A stretch of 64,000 nucleotides of DNA from Rhizobium alarense (lineage in GTDB: Bacteria > Pseudomonadota > Alphaproteobacteria > Rhizobiales > Rhizobiaceae), in the NCBI RefSeq assembly GCF_021555155.1, contig NZ_JAKGBU010000008.1:20488-84487 (forward strand), given 5' to 3'. The notes under the pieces were generated by a model. That model saw nothing but the letters and a program-made list of their open reading frames with translations. It did no database searches and was not told where the DNA came from. Made by a program: the position numbers and the translations under genes. Below, piece after piece: positions 8,828-16,813 of the stretch; the first letter of the stretch is position 1, and every line of letters begins with the position of its first letter.

Positions 8828-9310
8828 TCAGGCGCCCGCTGCAGCGAAGGTCAGCGCAAAGCCGTTGATGCAGTGACGCTTTCCGGTCGGCGGCGGTCCG
8901 TCGTCGAAGATATGGCCGAAATGCCCGCCGCACCGTCGGCAATGGCATTCCGTGCGGGTCATGAACAGCGAACTGTCCTCGCGCATGCCGACGGCATCCG
9001 GCAGCGATTGCCAGAAGCTCGGCCAGCCCGTGCCGCTGTCATATTTCGCGTCGGACGAATAGACCGGCAGGCCGCAGCCTGCGCAATGGAAGAGGCCCTT
9101 GCGCTTTTCCGTGTTGAGCGCGCTGGTAAACGGCCTTTCCGTGCTGTGGGCGCGAAGGATCGCATATTGCTCTTTCGTAAGGATCGACTTCCATTCGGCA
9201 TCCGAATGCGCGATTTCGAATTCCTCGCCCGCCCGCGCGCCGCGCGCGCCGCCGAAGAGCGCCGAGAGGAAGGTAGCTGCCGACGTCATGATCATCTCTC
9301 TCCGCAACAT
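8828..9310 (-). CDS. msrB: Peptide methionine-(R)-S-oxide reductase, probably exported
   Basis: Reduces the R epimer of methionine sulfoxide in proteins. The 160-aa product has the two zinc-binding CxxC pairs (CAGC and CRRC), the substrate-site motif GTGWPSFW and the catalytic cysteine in RHCING near the C terminus. The N terminus MLRREMIMTSAATFLSALF continues into GGARGARA before the mature domain. It has two arginines followed by a hydrophobic stretch and an A-x-A-like site, so a Sec or Tat signal and periplasmic location are likely (inference). The ATG at 9310 has GGAG six bases upstream; ATGs at 9295 and 9289 would still leave a short hydrophobic leader. Confidence 0.9.
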   Translation of the reverse strand: MLRREMIMTSAATFLSALFGGARGARAGEEFEIAHSDAEWKSILTKEQYAILRAHSTERPFTSALNTEKRKGLFHCAGCGLPVYSSDAKYDSGTGWPSFWQSLPDAVGMREDSSLFMTRTECHCRRCGGHFGHIFDDGPPPTGKRHCINGFALTFAAAGA

Positions 9311-9452
9311 CGCGTTCTCCAATGTGCCACCGTTGCCGGAAGCATAGGCCGCAAGCCGCCGCAAACCAAAGCAACTCGCCTCAAACAGCCGTGATCGAAA
9401 AAGGGCGGCGGCGGGCGGCCAAGGGCTGCCGGAAATCCGACGCCGGGGAGTT

Positions 9453-9478
9453 GCGCCGCCCGTGACCCCGGGCGGCGC
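9453..9478 (-). terminator. G+C-rich hairpin after the fasciclin gene
   Basis: A perfect 10-bp stem (GCGCCGCCCG at 9453-9462 and its complement at 9469-9478) with a 6-base loop starts seven bases after the fasciclin stop. No T-run follows on the minus strand. It could be a weak terminator or a 3'-end stabilising structure. Confidence 0.4.
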
Positions 9479-9485
9479 CGTCGCG

Positions 9486-10043
9486 TCAGGCCTTCGGCAG
9501 CAGAACCTTGTCGATGACGTGAATCACGCCGTTCGACTGCTTGACGTCGGCAATCGTGACAGTGGCGACGCCGCCATTCTCGTCGGTCAGGGTGATCGTG
9601 TCGCCGTCCATCTTGGCCGACAGCATGCAGCCGCCGACCGTCTTCACCGGATGATTGCCGCCGTCGGCGGCGATCATCTTGCCGATCGCATCGGACATGG
9701 CATTGGCGGAGACAACGTGGCAGGTCAGCACCGCGGTGAGCCGGTCCTTGTTTTCCGGCTTGAGCAGCGTGTCGACCGTGCCGGCGGGCAGCGCCTCGAA
9801 GGCCGAATTGACCGGCGCGAAGACGGTGAACGGTCCATCCCCCTGCAGCGTCTCGGCGAGGCCTGCAGCCTTGACGGCGGCCACGAGCGTGGTGTGGTCC
9901 TTGGAGTTCACGGCATTCTCGACGATGTTCCTGTCTTCATACATCGCCGCGCCGCCGACCATCGGATTTTCGGCATGGGCAGCGACGGCGCCTGCGAGGA
10001 CGATCGAGACTGCGGCGGCGGTGCGGATCGTGGACTTCAACAT
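9486..10043 (-). CDS. Secreted fasciclin (FAS1) domain protein
   Basis: 185-aa exported protein with one FAS1 domain. A signal peptide (MLKSTIRTAAAVSIVLAGAV, cleavage near AHA-E at residue 24) precedes the domain. The domain shows the H1 motif DGPFTVFAPVNSAFEALP and the H2-like end GVIHVIDKVLLP, with the usual YH-type stretch LTCHVVSANAM between them. FAS1 proteins act in adhesion or cell-surface interaction, and related bacterial ones resemble mycobacterial MPB70. The ATG at 10043 follows a purine-rich GGAAGGAAACAAG. The gene lies downstream of, and in the same direction as, the ECF sigma and anti-sigma genes, with its own ECF-type promoter, so it is a likely direct target. Confidence 0.9.
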   Translation of the reverse strand: MLKSTIRTAAAVSIVLAGAVAAHAENPMVGGAAMYEDRNIVENAVNSKDHTTLVAAVKAAGLAETLQGDGPFTVFAPVNSAFEALPAGTVDTLLKPENKDRLTAVLTCHVVSANAMSDAIGKMIAADGGNHPVKTVGGCMLSAKMDGDTITLTDENGGVATVTIADVKQSNGVIHVIDKVLLPKA

Positions 10044-10123
10044 CTTGTTTCCTTCCTGTTGCTCTGCCCGGAACCGGGCTTCTTCCTGGCTGGATGGCTT
10101 TCCCCGCATGGGGAACATTGCGA

Positions 10124-10152
10124 GCAACGGAGGGTTTTCGGGAAGAGTTTCA
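10124..10152 (-). promoter_or_regulatory. Putative ECF-sigma promoter of the fasciclin gene
   Basis: On the minus strand TGAAAC (complement of 10147-10152) is followed after 17 bases by CGTTGC (complement of 10124-10129). This matches the -35 (GGAAC/TGAAAC) and -10 (CGTT) pattern typical of group IV sigma factors. It lies about 80 bases upstream of the fasciclin ATG and 62 bases after the anti-sigma stop. Confidence 0.5.
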
Positions 10153-10213
10153 GCCGAACGCAGAATTCCAATAAAATATTGATCTGGTTTTTAATTTTCT
10201 ACATTTCCGGCAA

Positions 10214-10948
10214 TCAGCGCGCGCGCACGGCACCCGACGCGATGACCGGACCGGTCGCGGCGCCGGTCGGCGATCCGCCAAAGGGTTCGACGCTGACGGC
10301 AAGAACGGCGCCGGCCGCGATCCTGCGATGCGCATCCTGGCTTATTGCAAGAGCAGCCTCGCCCGATTCCGGCAACACGCCGAGCGAGACGGGAGGCTTG
10401 TCGCCCTCGGCGAGCCAGAGCTCAAGCGACTTCGCTTCGGCGGCGCCGGCGGCAACGGGCGTGAAGCGCAGAACGCCCGCCCGCTCATCGTAGCGCGCCA
10501 CGAGCGAAATCGCGCTGTCGTCGCCCGAAAGCTCGGCGACCAGTGCGGACGTTCCGATCCGCTGCGAAAACAGACCGCTGCCGGCCATGGCGAAGACGGC
10601 AGCGGCCGCAATCGAGACGGCCGAGACCGATCGCCAGAAGACGACGGAGTTCCAGAACCCGCCCGCGAGCGAACCGGACATGACCGCATCGCCGACACCG
10701 GCGCTCGTGATGCGCCGTTCGACGGCCGCATAGATCTGCGACGGCGGCGCGATCGTCTCGTAATCGTCGTTGAAGGAGGACAGGTTCTCCTCCCACCGAT
10801 TGACCCGCGCCGCAAACCGCCTGTCGCTTGCAAGGCGCGCCTCGACGCGGCGGCGATCCTCGGCCGACAGGATGCCCAGGACATATTCGCCGGCGATGAC
10901 CTCGTCGCGATGGGAGTCGTGCTCTTCCTTGTCCTGCGGCGTCGTCAT
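10214..10948 (-). CDS. Anti-sigma factor, RskA/anti-sigma-K family
   Basis: Membrane-anchored inhibitor of the neighbouring ECF sigma factor, 244 aa. The cytoplasmic N-terminal part carries the anti-sigma domain (VIAGEYVLGILSAEDRRRVE, residues 17-36). One transmembrane helix lies at about 103-126, and the periplasmic C-terminal RskA domain contains the repeated pattern LELWLAEGDKPPVSLGVLP. The ATG at 10948 overlaps the sigma-factor stop as ATGA, giving tight translational coupling and a balanced ratio; an upstream ATG at 10960 lies inside the sigma gene. The signal that releases the sigma factor is unknown; in mycobacterial RskA it is redox- and protease-linked. Confidence 0.88.
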   Translation of the reverse strand: MTTPQDKEEHDSHRDEVIAGEYVLGILSAEDRRRVEARLASDRRFAARVNRWEENLSSFNDDYETIAPPSQIYAAVERRITSAGVGDAVMSGSLAGGFWNSVVFWRSVSAVSIAAAAVFAMAGSGLFSQRIGTSALVAELSGDDSAISLVARYDERAGVLRFTPVAAGAAEAKSLELWLAEGDKPPVSLGVLPESGEAALAISQDAHRRIAAGAVLAVSVEPFGGSPTGAATGPVIASGAVRAR

Positions 10949-11484
10949 CGATCCATGCACTCTCTCAGCTTCAGCAGGCTCCGCCGGAGCCAGGTTCTCA
11001 TCGTGTTCAGAGGTAGCTGGTAAAGCGCGGCCAGTTCCTCATAGCTCAGTCCTTCGACATAGGCCCGCCTGACAGCGGATGCGCGATCGGGATGGAGCTC
11101 TCCCATGCACGTATCGATCCGCCGCCCCTCAGAGCGCAACAGCGCCGCCTCCTCGGGATTGGCCTGCGGGTCAAATATATCATAAGCCTCATCCAGTTCG
11201 CTTGCCACTGGTCTTCGCCGTCTCAACACATCGATCGCGTGATTTCGCGCGATCGCCGCGAGCCAGGCCATGGGGCTTGCGTCCACCGATGCATAGCGCA
11301 CCGCCTTTTCCCAAACCTTCACATAGATCTCCTGAAGCGCCTCTTCCGCATCGGCTCTGTCTTTCAGGATACGCAGGCAGATGCCGAAAAGTTTCGAACT
11401 GCTCACGGCGTAGAGGCGGGCGAAGCTTTTCGTATCGCGCAGCGACACGCGGCCGATGAGATAGGACAGATCGTCGTTGGCCAC
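10945..11484 (-). CDS. ECF RNA polymerase sigma factor, SigK-like
   Basis: Group IV sigma factor of 179 aa. Region 2 covers about residues 20-90, with the core-binding and -10 segment DAEEALQEIYVKVWEKA and the melting segment WLAAIARNHAIDVLRRR. Region 4 covers about 120-175, with the helix-turn-helix YEELAALYQLPLNTMRTWLR. I chose the GTG at 11484 because GAGG sits seven bases upstream; the GTG at 11490 would place that ribosome site only one base away. It is followed by its anti-sigma factor (ATGA overlap) and a fasciclin gene. This arrangement resembles mycobacterial sigK-rskA, which controls the fasciclin-type antigens MPT70/MPT83. Confidence 0.9.
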   Translation of the reverse strand: MANDDLSYLIGRVSLRDTKSFARLYAVSSSKLFGICLRILKDRADAEEALQEIYVKVWEKAVRYASVDASPMAWLAAIARNHAIDVLRRRRPVASELDEAYDIFDPQANPEEAALLRSEGRRIDTCMGELHPDRASAVRRAYVEGLSYEELAALYQLPLNTMRTWLRRSLLKLRECMDR

Positions 11485-11646
11485 GGGCACACCTCATTCC
11501 TTCGCCGCGGGCGCGCCAATCAGGCCCGGCTGGCCCGCGGCTGCCCGCGTTTGCTCGCTCCCGATACGGCCATATCTTTTTCGCGGATCATTTCCTCGTC
11601 ATGAAACTTCGGTTAAACAAGCGACCGTCCAAATCACGAGGCCGCC

Positions 11647-12534
11647 ATGACGACGAATGAAAGCGAAACCCAGGCACGTCTTCTCGCGCAGGCGCTGCCC
11701 TTCATGCAGCGCTACGAGAACAAGACCATCGTCGTGAAATACGGTGGCCACGCCATGGGCAACGCGGAACTCGGCAAGGCCTTCGCAAGCGACATCGCGC
11801 TGCTGAAGCAGTCCGGCGTCAATCCGATCGTCGTGCACGGCGGCGGCCCGCAGATCGGCGCCATGCTGACCAAGATGGGCATTGAATCGAAGTTCGAGGG
11901 TGGCCTGCGCGTGACGGACGCCAAGACGGTCGAGATCGTCGAGATGGTGCTCGCCGGCTCGATCAACAAGGAAATCGTCGCGCTGATCAACCAGACGGGC
12001 GAATGGGCGATCGGGCTCTGCGGCAAGGACGGCAACATGGTCTTCGCCGAAAAGGCGAAAAAGACGGTGATCGACCCCGACAGCAACATCGAGCGCATCC
12101 TCGATCTCGGTTTCGTCGGCGAAGTGGTCGAGGTCGACCGCACGCTGATTGACCTGCTCGCCAAGTCGGAGATGATCCCGGTCATTGCCCCGGTCGCCCC
12201 CGGCCGCGACGGCCATACCTACAACATCAACGCCGACACCTTTGCCGGGGCGATCGCCGGGGCGCTGAACGCCACGCGCCTGCTCTTCCTCACCGACGTG
12301 CCGGGCGTGCTCGACAAGAACGGCCGGCTCATCAAGGAGCTTTCCGTCGCGCAGGCCCGCGCGCTCATCAGCGACGGCACGATCTCCGGCGGCATGATCC
12401 CGAAGGTCGAGACCTGCATCACGGCGATCCAGGCCGGCGTGCAGGGCGTCGTGATCCTCAACGGCAAGACGGCCCATTCCGTACTGCTCGAAATCTTTAC
12501 GGAGCGCGGCGCCGGCACGCTGATCGTGCCGTAA
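11647..12534 (+). CDS. argB: Acetylglutamate kinase
   Basis: Phosphorylates N-acetyl-L-glutamate in the second step of arginine biosynthesis; cytoplasmic amino-acid kinase fold. The 295-aa protein shows the ATP-site glycine loop [11 protein letters not shown], the substrate motif [14 protein letters not shown] and the late segments [17 protein letters not shown] and [14 protein letters not shown]. These include the residues that form the arginine-responsive and catalytic sites in hexameric enzymes. The ATG at 11647 is preceded by GAGGCCGCC. It is divergent from the ECF sigma gene. A terminator follows 49 bases after the stop. Confidence 0.96.
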   Translation: MTTNESETQARLLAQALPFMQRYENKTIVVKYGGHAMGNAELGKAFASDIALLKQSGVNPIVVHGGGPQIGAMLTKMGIESKFEGGLRVTDAKTVEIVEMVLAGSINKEIVALINQTGEWAIGLCGKDGNMVFAEKAKKTVIDPDSNIERILDLGFVGEVVEVDRTLIDLLAKSEMIPVIAPVAPGRDGHTYNINADTFAGAIAGALNATRLLFLTDVPGVLDKNGRLIKELSVAQARALISDGTISGGMIPKVETCITAIQAGVQGVVILNGKTAHSVLLEIFTERGAGTLIVP

Positions 12535-12582
12535 CCTCGCATTTTGCCCTTTCGGTTAAGTTTTTCTCCAAGGCTCGATCCT

Positions 12583-12615
12583 AAAATCCCGGCGGTTGCA
12601 TTCGCCGGGATTTTT
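12583..12615 (+). terminator. Intrinsic terminator between argB and the GH16 gene
   Basis: A perfect 12-bp stem runs from AAAATCCCGGCG (12583-12594) to its complement (12603-12614) with an 8-base loop, the 3' arm ending in a T-run (12611-12615). It ends just two bases before the ATG of the next gene, so its 3' arm occupies the place where a ribosome-binding site would lie. Confidence 0.75.
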
Positions 12616-12616
12616 C

Positions 12617-13357
12617 ATGATTACCAAGCTGCTCGCACTCCTCCTGCTGCCGCTCGCGGCGCTCTCCATGACCGCGGCGAGTGCTGTCGCAAAGACCCTC
12701 CGCTTCTCCGGGTATGACTTCGTCGTCAGGGCCGCCGGCAAGGGCGGGCCAGGGCCGAACAACTGGGATCCCGCCAACGCCTGGCTCGACAAGCAGGGCC
12801 GGCTTCATTTGAAGCTCGACAAGCGCGGAGGCCGATGGTTCGCCGCCGAGGTCTACACGAAGAAGCGCCTCGGATTCGGCACATACGAATTCAAGGTGTC
12901 GGGGCGTGTCGACAAGTTCGACCGCAATGTCGTGCTCGGCCTCTTCAACTACCCGCCGGCCGACGTGGGCGAAGACACGACGAACGAGATCGACATCGAA
13001 TTTGCACGCTGGGGCAGGAAGACCAACGCGATCGGCAACTATTCGATCTGGCCGGCGGAAAGCGGCGTCGACTACACGACGAAGAGCTTCGACTTCACGC
13101 TCAACAGCGGCGCGGCGTCCACCCATAGCTTCGACTGGCGCAGCAGGGCGATCGACTTCCTGTCCCGGGAAGGCCATCGGACGGACAAGGGGCGCGTGAT
13201 CCACCGCTGGACCTTCGCGCCGAAACAGTACCGCAAGCGCATACCCCAGGATCCGATGCCGCTGCACATCAACCTCTGGGCCTTCCAGGGCACGCCGCCG
13301 AGCGACGGCAAGCCGGTTGAGATCGTGATCGACAGCTTCCGTTTCACGCCGAACTGA
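12617..13357 (+). CDS. Secreted glycoside hydrolase family 16 protein
   Basis: 246-aa exported protein with a signal peptide (MITKLLALLLLPLAALSMTA, cleavage near ASA-VAK) followed by one concanavalin-A-like beta-jelly-roll domain of the GH16 type. The catalytic signature E-x-D-x-E is visible as NEIDIEF, with E124, D126 and E128 as nucleophile, helper and acid/base. Tryptophans of the substrate cleft (NLWAFQGTPPSDGKPVEI) follow. Such enzymes cut beta-1,3/1,4-glucans or remodel exopolysaccharide; the substrate here is unknown. No Shine-Dalgarno sequence is free in front of the ATG because the terminator hairpin fills that space. It is convergent with ogt, 14 bases apart. Confidence 0.85.
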   Translation: MITKLLALLLLPLAALSMTAASAVAKTLRFSGYDFVVRAAGKGGPGPNNWDPANAWLDKQGRLHLKLDKRGGRWFAAEVYTKKRLGFGTYEFKVSGRVDKFDRNVVLGLFNYPPADVGEDTTNEIDIEFARWGRKTNAIGNYSIWPAESGVDYTTKSFDFTLNSGAASTHSFDWRSRAIDFLSREGHRTDKGRVIHRWTFAPKQYRKRIPQDPMPLHINLWAFQGTPPSDGKPVEIVIDSFRFTPN

Positions 13358-13371
13358 CGGAGACCAACCGG

Positions 13372-13905
13372 TCAGAGCGCGAAGAGCCCGACGGGGCGCA
13401 TCCGCCCCTCGTGCCGCAACAGCCAGCGCTTACGCCAAAGGCCGCCGCCATAGCCGGTGAGCGAGCCGTCCGAGCCGATGCAGCGGTGGCAGGGGATGAC
13501 GATGGCGATCGGATTGGCGCCGTTCGCCTGGGCGACGGCTCTCACCGCCTCCATCGTCGCGACGGTGCGGGCTATGTCGCCGTAGGATACCGTCTCGGCG
13601 AGCCGAATCTTCAGCAGCTCGGCCCAGACGGCCTTTTCGAAATCCGAGCCCAGGGGTTCGAGCGGCGTGCGGAAGTCACCGCTGGCACCTGAAAAATAGG
13701 CATCGAGTTCCGCCGCGATCTGCCGGGTCACGGCATTGTCGCCTTCCGCGACCGCGGCGCCGGCCCGCTGCTCGATGCTGCGCATCTCCTTGTCGAGGAT
13801 CGCACGGTCGTGAAATTCGAGGAGATGCAGATGGGTCCCGCTCGCCACGGCGATCATCTCCCCGAGCGGCGTTTCCAGCCAGCGGGCGACGAGCGTATCG
13901 ACCAT
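13372..13905 (-). CDS. ogt: Methylated-DNA--protein-cysteine S-methyltransferase
   Basis: Suicide DNA-repair protein that transfers the alkyl group from O6-alkylguanine or O4-alkylthymine to its own cysteine. The 177-aa protein shows the active-site motif IPCHRC with Cys139, the helix-turn-helix arginine-finger region SYGDIARTVATMEAVRAVAQ, and the downstream GYGGGLWRKRWLLRHE. It has no Ada-type AraC domain, so it is an Ogt/MGMT-type repair enzyme rather than the adaptive-response regulator. The last residues (GRMRPVGLFAL) follow the usual end of the domain. It lies 54 bases upstream of the following minus-strand transporter gene. Confidence 0.93.
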   Translation of the reverse strand: MVDTLVARWLETPLGEMIAVASGTHLHLLEFHDRAILDKEMRSIEQRAGAAVAEGDNAVTRQIAAELDAYFSGASGDFRTPLEPLGSDFEKAVWAELLKIRLAETVSYGDIARTVATMEAVRAVAQANGANPIAIVIPCHRCIGSDGSLTGYGGGLWRKRWLLRHEGRMRPVGLFAL

Positions 13906-13959
13906 GGCGTTTCCTCCTTCGGGCCCGATTCGAACCGTCAGCAGTCAACCTCCGTCCGG

Positions 13960-14874
13960 TCAGACAAGCAAGAGCAGAAGCACCCCGAGCACGATCAGCG
14001 CGCAGCCGAGGATCTCCAATCGGTTGATGTGCTCGCGGAAGACGAAGACGGTGGAGGCGAAGGTGAAGAGCATCTCCACCTGCGCCAGCGCCTTCACCAC
14101 GGCGGCCTGCTGCAGCGTCATCGCCATGAACCAGCCGAAGGACGCCGTCGCGCCGACGAAGCCGACGACGAGCGACGGCCGCCAGGCGTGGATGACGCGG
14201 CCGATCTCGGCCGGCGCGCGCCACAGCATCCAGCCGAACATCAGCACAGTCTGCAGCAGGATTACGAAGACGAGCGTGTAGCTCGCCTGCATCATGTAGT
14301 CCGGAGACGGCAGGCTCGGCGCGAGCGCCAGGGACGCGGAGCGGTATGACACGCCGGAAAGGCCGAAGAACAGGCCGGAAAGCAGGCCGACCGCCGCCGT
14401 GCGGCTGAAGATCGATGTCAGCAGGGCACGGGGCGACGCGACACTGCGGGCGACCGAGATGATCATGACGCCCGCCACCGAGATGGCGATCGCCAGCAGC
14501 GTGCCCATCGAGGCCCGTTCTCCAAAGAAGACCAGTGCGAAGAGTGCCGCCTGTGCCGGCTCGGTGCGCGAATAGGCCGTGCCGACCGCGAAGTTCCTGA
14601 ACGCAAACAGATGGACGAGCAGGAAGGTCGCCGCGATCTGCGCGCCGCCGCCGACGGTCGCCCAGAGAAGGAAGCCGGCATTCGGCACCGGCAGCGGCCG
14701 GTCGAGCACTGCCACGAGCGCGCCCAGGTAGAGCAACGCGAAAGGCACGCCGAAACCGAAGCGCACGAAAGTGGCGCCGGTCGTGCCCATGACGCCCTTC
14801 AGGTGTTTCTGCATGGCGGAACGCACATTCTGCAGGAATGCGGCCGCGACGGTGATGATGACCCAGATTTCCAT
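13960..14874 (-). CDS. EamA/DMT-family transporter
   Basis: 304-aa protein with about ten hydrophobic helices and two EamA-type repeats. The N terminus MEIWVIITVAAAFLQNVRSA leads into QKHLKGVMGTTGATFVRFGF, and the second half contains VVKALAQVEMLFTFASTVFVFREHINRLEILG, a typical last-repeat motif. It is expected to export or import a small metabolite across the inner membrane, substrate unknown. It is only distantly related to the other DMT gene at 7158. It lies after ogt on the same strand and is divergent from the HAD nucleotidase gene, with 100 bases of shared promoter region. Confidence 0.82.
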   Translation of the reverse strand: MEIWVIITVAAAFLQNVRSAMQKHLKGVMGTTGATFVRFGFGVPFALLYLGALVAVLDRPLPVPNAGFLLWATVGGGAQIAATFLLVHLFAFRNFAVGTAYSRTEPAQAALFALVFFGERASMGTLLAIAISVAGVMIISVARSVASPRALLTSIFSRTAAVGLLSGLFFGLSGVSYRSASLALAPSLPSPDYMMQASYTLVFVILLQTVLMFGWMLWRAPAEIGRVIHAWRPSLVVGFVGATASFGWFMAMTLQQAAVVKALAQVEMLFTFASTVFVFREHINRLEILGCALIVLGVLLLLLV

Positions 14875-14974
14875 GACCGGCCGCTAGCACGCACCGGCCG
14901 CCGAATCCACAAGCGGCGCGGACCGGACCGCAAATTTCCTTCACCGCCGTCCTCCGCCGTGCCATAAGGCGGCC

Positions 14975-15676
14975 ATGAGCCAGCTTCCCGACAAGTCCGA
15001 CTTCGCGCATGTGCGCGACTGGGTGTTCGACCTCGACAACACCCTCTATCCGCACCACGTCGATCTCTTCGCCCAGATCGACCGAAACATGACCGCCTAT
15101 GTGTCGGAACTGCTCGGCCTGTCCCGCGAGGATGCGCGAACGCTGCAGAAGCGCTACTATCACGACCATGGCACGACGCTGCAGGGCCTGATGCTGCATC
15201 ACGGCGTCGAGCCGGGCGACTTCCTCGACAAGGCCCATGCGATCGACTACGCCGTGCTCAAGCCGGACCTCGCGCTCGGCGAGGCGATCAAGGCCCTGCC
15301 CGGCCGCAAGTTCATCTTCACCAACGGCAGCGTCCGCCATGCGGAAATGGCGGCCCGCGCCCTCGGCATCCTCGACCATTTCGACGACATCTTCGACATC
15401 GTGGCGGCCGAATACGTGCCGAAGCCGGCGGGCAGCACCTATGACAAGTTCATGGCGCTGCATCGGGTCGACACGGTGCATGCGGCGATGTTCGAGGATT
15501 TGCCGCGCAATCTGGTGGTGCCGAAGGCACTCGGCATGAAGACCGTCCTGCTCCTGCCGCGCGACGACGGCCATGTCTTCACCGACGCCTGGGAGAAATA
15601 CGCCGAAACCGACGAGCACGTGGATTACACCACCTCGGATCTCGCCGGCTTCCTGGAGCGGCTCGCCGAACGCTGA
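14975..15676 (+). CDS. HAD-superfamily pyrimidine 5'-nucleotidase
   Basis: 233-aa phosphatase of the haloacid dehalogenase fold. Motif I is VFDLDNTLYP (nucleophile D19 and acid D21), motif II FIFTNGS, motif III the lysine in PKPAG, and motif IV FEDLPRNL. The LDNTLYP form and the length are typical of the Phm8/Sdt1-like pyrimidine 5'-nucleotidase group, which releases nucleosides from UMP/CMP. The exact substrate is inferred from the family. It begins 100 bases from the divergent transporter and is convergent with the LOG-family gene, 16 bases apart. Confidence 0.88.
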   Translation: MSQLPDKSDFAHVRDWVFDLDNTLYPHHVDLFAQIDRNMTAYVSELLGLSREDARTLQKRYYHDHGTTLQGLMLHHGVEPGDFLDKAHAIDYAVLKPDLALGEAIKALPGRKFIFTNGSVRHAEMAARALGILDHFDDIFDIVAAEYVPKPAGSTYDKFMALHRVDTVHAAMFEDLPRNLVVPKALGMKTVLLLPRDDGHVFTDAWEKYAETDEHVDYTTSDLAGFLERLAER

Positions 15677-15692
15677 CGATCGCGGGCTGCGG

Positions 15693-16583
15693 CTATTCCG
15701 CAGCCCGGCCCTGCTCAGCCTCGAGCTTCTCGTAGAACTTCACGATAAGGTCCCAGGCCTCGTCGGCCGTCTCGACGAACTGCATGATCTCGACGTCGCC
15801 GGGGGCGATCGTGCCAAAGTCGGCGAGCGCCTGGAAGTCGATGATCTTCTGCCAGAAAGCCTTGCCGAACAGGATGAGCGGCACGAGCGCCATGCGCCCG
15901 GTCTGCATCAGCGTCACCGTTTCGAACAGTTCGTCCAGCGTGCCGAAACCGCCCGGAAAAACCGTAACCGCCTTGGCGCGCAGGAGGAAATGCATCTTGC
16001 GGATCGCGAAATAATGGAAGTTGAAGCTCAGGTCCGGCGTCACATAGGCGTTCGGCGCCTGCTCGTGCGGCAGCACGATGTTGAGGCCGATCGAGGGAGC
16101 GCCGACGTCGGCCGCGCCGCGATTGCCGGCCTCCATCACGCCCGGCCCGCCGCCCGTGACGATGACATATTCCTTGTAGCCGAGCTCGGCCGAGCGCTCG
16201 GAGCAGAGGCGCGCGAACTTGCGCGCCTCGTCGTAATACACCGAGGCCGCCTCGAGGCTCGCCCGCTGCGTCTCGTTGCGCGCCGCCCAGGCGTCGGTTC
16301 CCGGCGCCGGGATGCGGGCGCCGCCGAACATCACCACCGTCGACGTGATGCCGCGCTCGGCGAGCATCATCTCCACTTTCAGGAGCTCGAGCTGCAGGCG
16401 GACCGGGCGCAGTTCCTCGCGGCAGAGGAAGTCTTCGTCGACATAGGCAAGGCGATAGGCCGGCGACATGGACTGCGGGGTGCTCGGCACGGCCGAGGCG
16501 CGGTGCCTGTCGAACGCGCTGTCTGCGAGGGGATCCCAGACGCCATCCTTGCGGCGCAGATTCTGCTTCTTCAGTTTTGCCAT
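15693..16583 (-). CDS. LOG-family (TIGR00730) nucleotide phosphoribohydrolase, long form
   Basis: Lysine-decarboxylase-like Rossmann protein of the LOG family, which cleaves ribose-5-phosphate from nucleoside monophosphates; plant relatives activate cytokinins. The signature GGGPGVMEAGNRGA and the partner motif PGGFGTLDELFE are both intact, with the catalytic arginine and glutamate. At 296 aa it is about 100 residues longer than classical LOG proteins, the extra part being an N-terminal extension rich in charged residues (MAKLKKQNLRRKDG). This fits the longer bacterial subgroup. It is transcribed away from dapD. Whether it makes cytokinin-like signals or just recycles nucleotides cannot be told from sequence. 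Confidence 0.85.
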   Translation of the reverse strand: MAKLKKQNLRRKDGVWDPLADSAFDRHRASAVPSTPQSMSPAYRLAYVDEDFLCREELRPVRLQLELLKVEMMLAERGITSTVVMFGGARIPAPGTDAWAARNETQRASLEAASVYYDEARKFARLCSERSAELGYKEYVIVTGGGPGVMEAGNRGAADVGAPSIGLNIVLPHEQAPNAYVTPDLSFNFHYFAIRKMHFLLRAKAVTVFPGGFGTLDELFETVTLMQTGRMALVPLILFGKAFWQKIIDFQALADFGTIAPGDVEIMQFVETADEAWDLIVKFYEKLEAEQGRAAE

Positions 16584-16695
16584 TTCCAGTTCCGTTGCCG
16601 TGCCTCATCCCTAACGGATGAGCCTTTCATTTCGATCGGAGCCCGCCATTCGGCGCGTTCCTTCCCTCTGCGCGAAGCCCCGCGCGGACGCGACA

Positions 16696-16735
16696 GCATC
16701 CGCCGGAAAAGGACTTCAACTTTTCCGGTTCATGC
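16696..16735. repeat. Palindromic intergenic element upstream of dapD
   Basis: A 9-bp perfect stem CCGGAAAAG (16703-16711) / CTTTTCCGG (16720-16728) is extended by GCAT / ATGC arms (16696-16699 and 16732-16735) across a symmetrical 3x3 internal loop. Its sequence style (GCATGAACCGGAAAAG on the minus strand) resembles palindromic repeats scattered between genes in rhizobial genomes. I saw no second copy in this window. Confidence 0.4.
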
Positions 16736-16813
16736 TCTAGGACTCGCTGCCTGAAACCATCGCCCTTCCGGTATCCCGGTTCAAGGATAGTGACCGAAGT
16801 TTAAGGAAATCCC

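Noticed and set aside
11602-11629. TGAAAC-N18-CGTC before argB, resembling an ECF promoter
   Set aside because: The spacer is 18 rather than 16-17 bases, the -10 match is incomplete, and argB is a housekeeping gene; probably chance.
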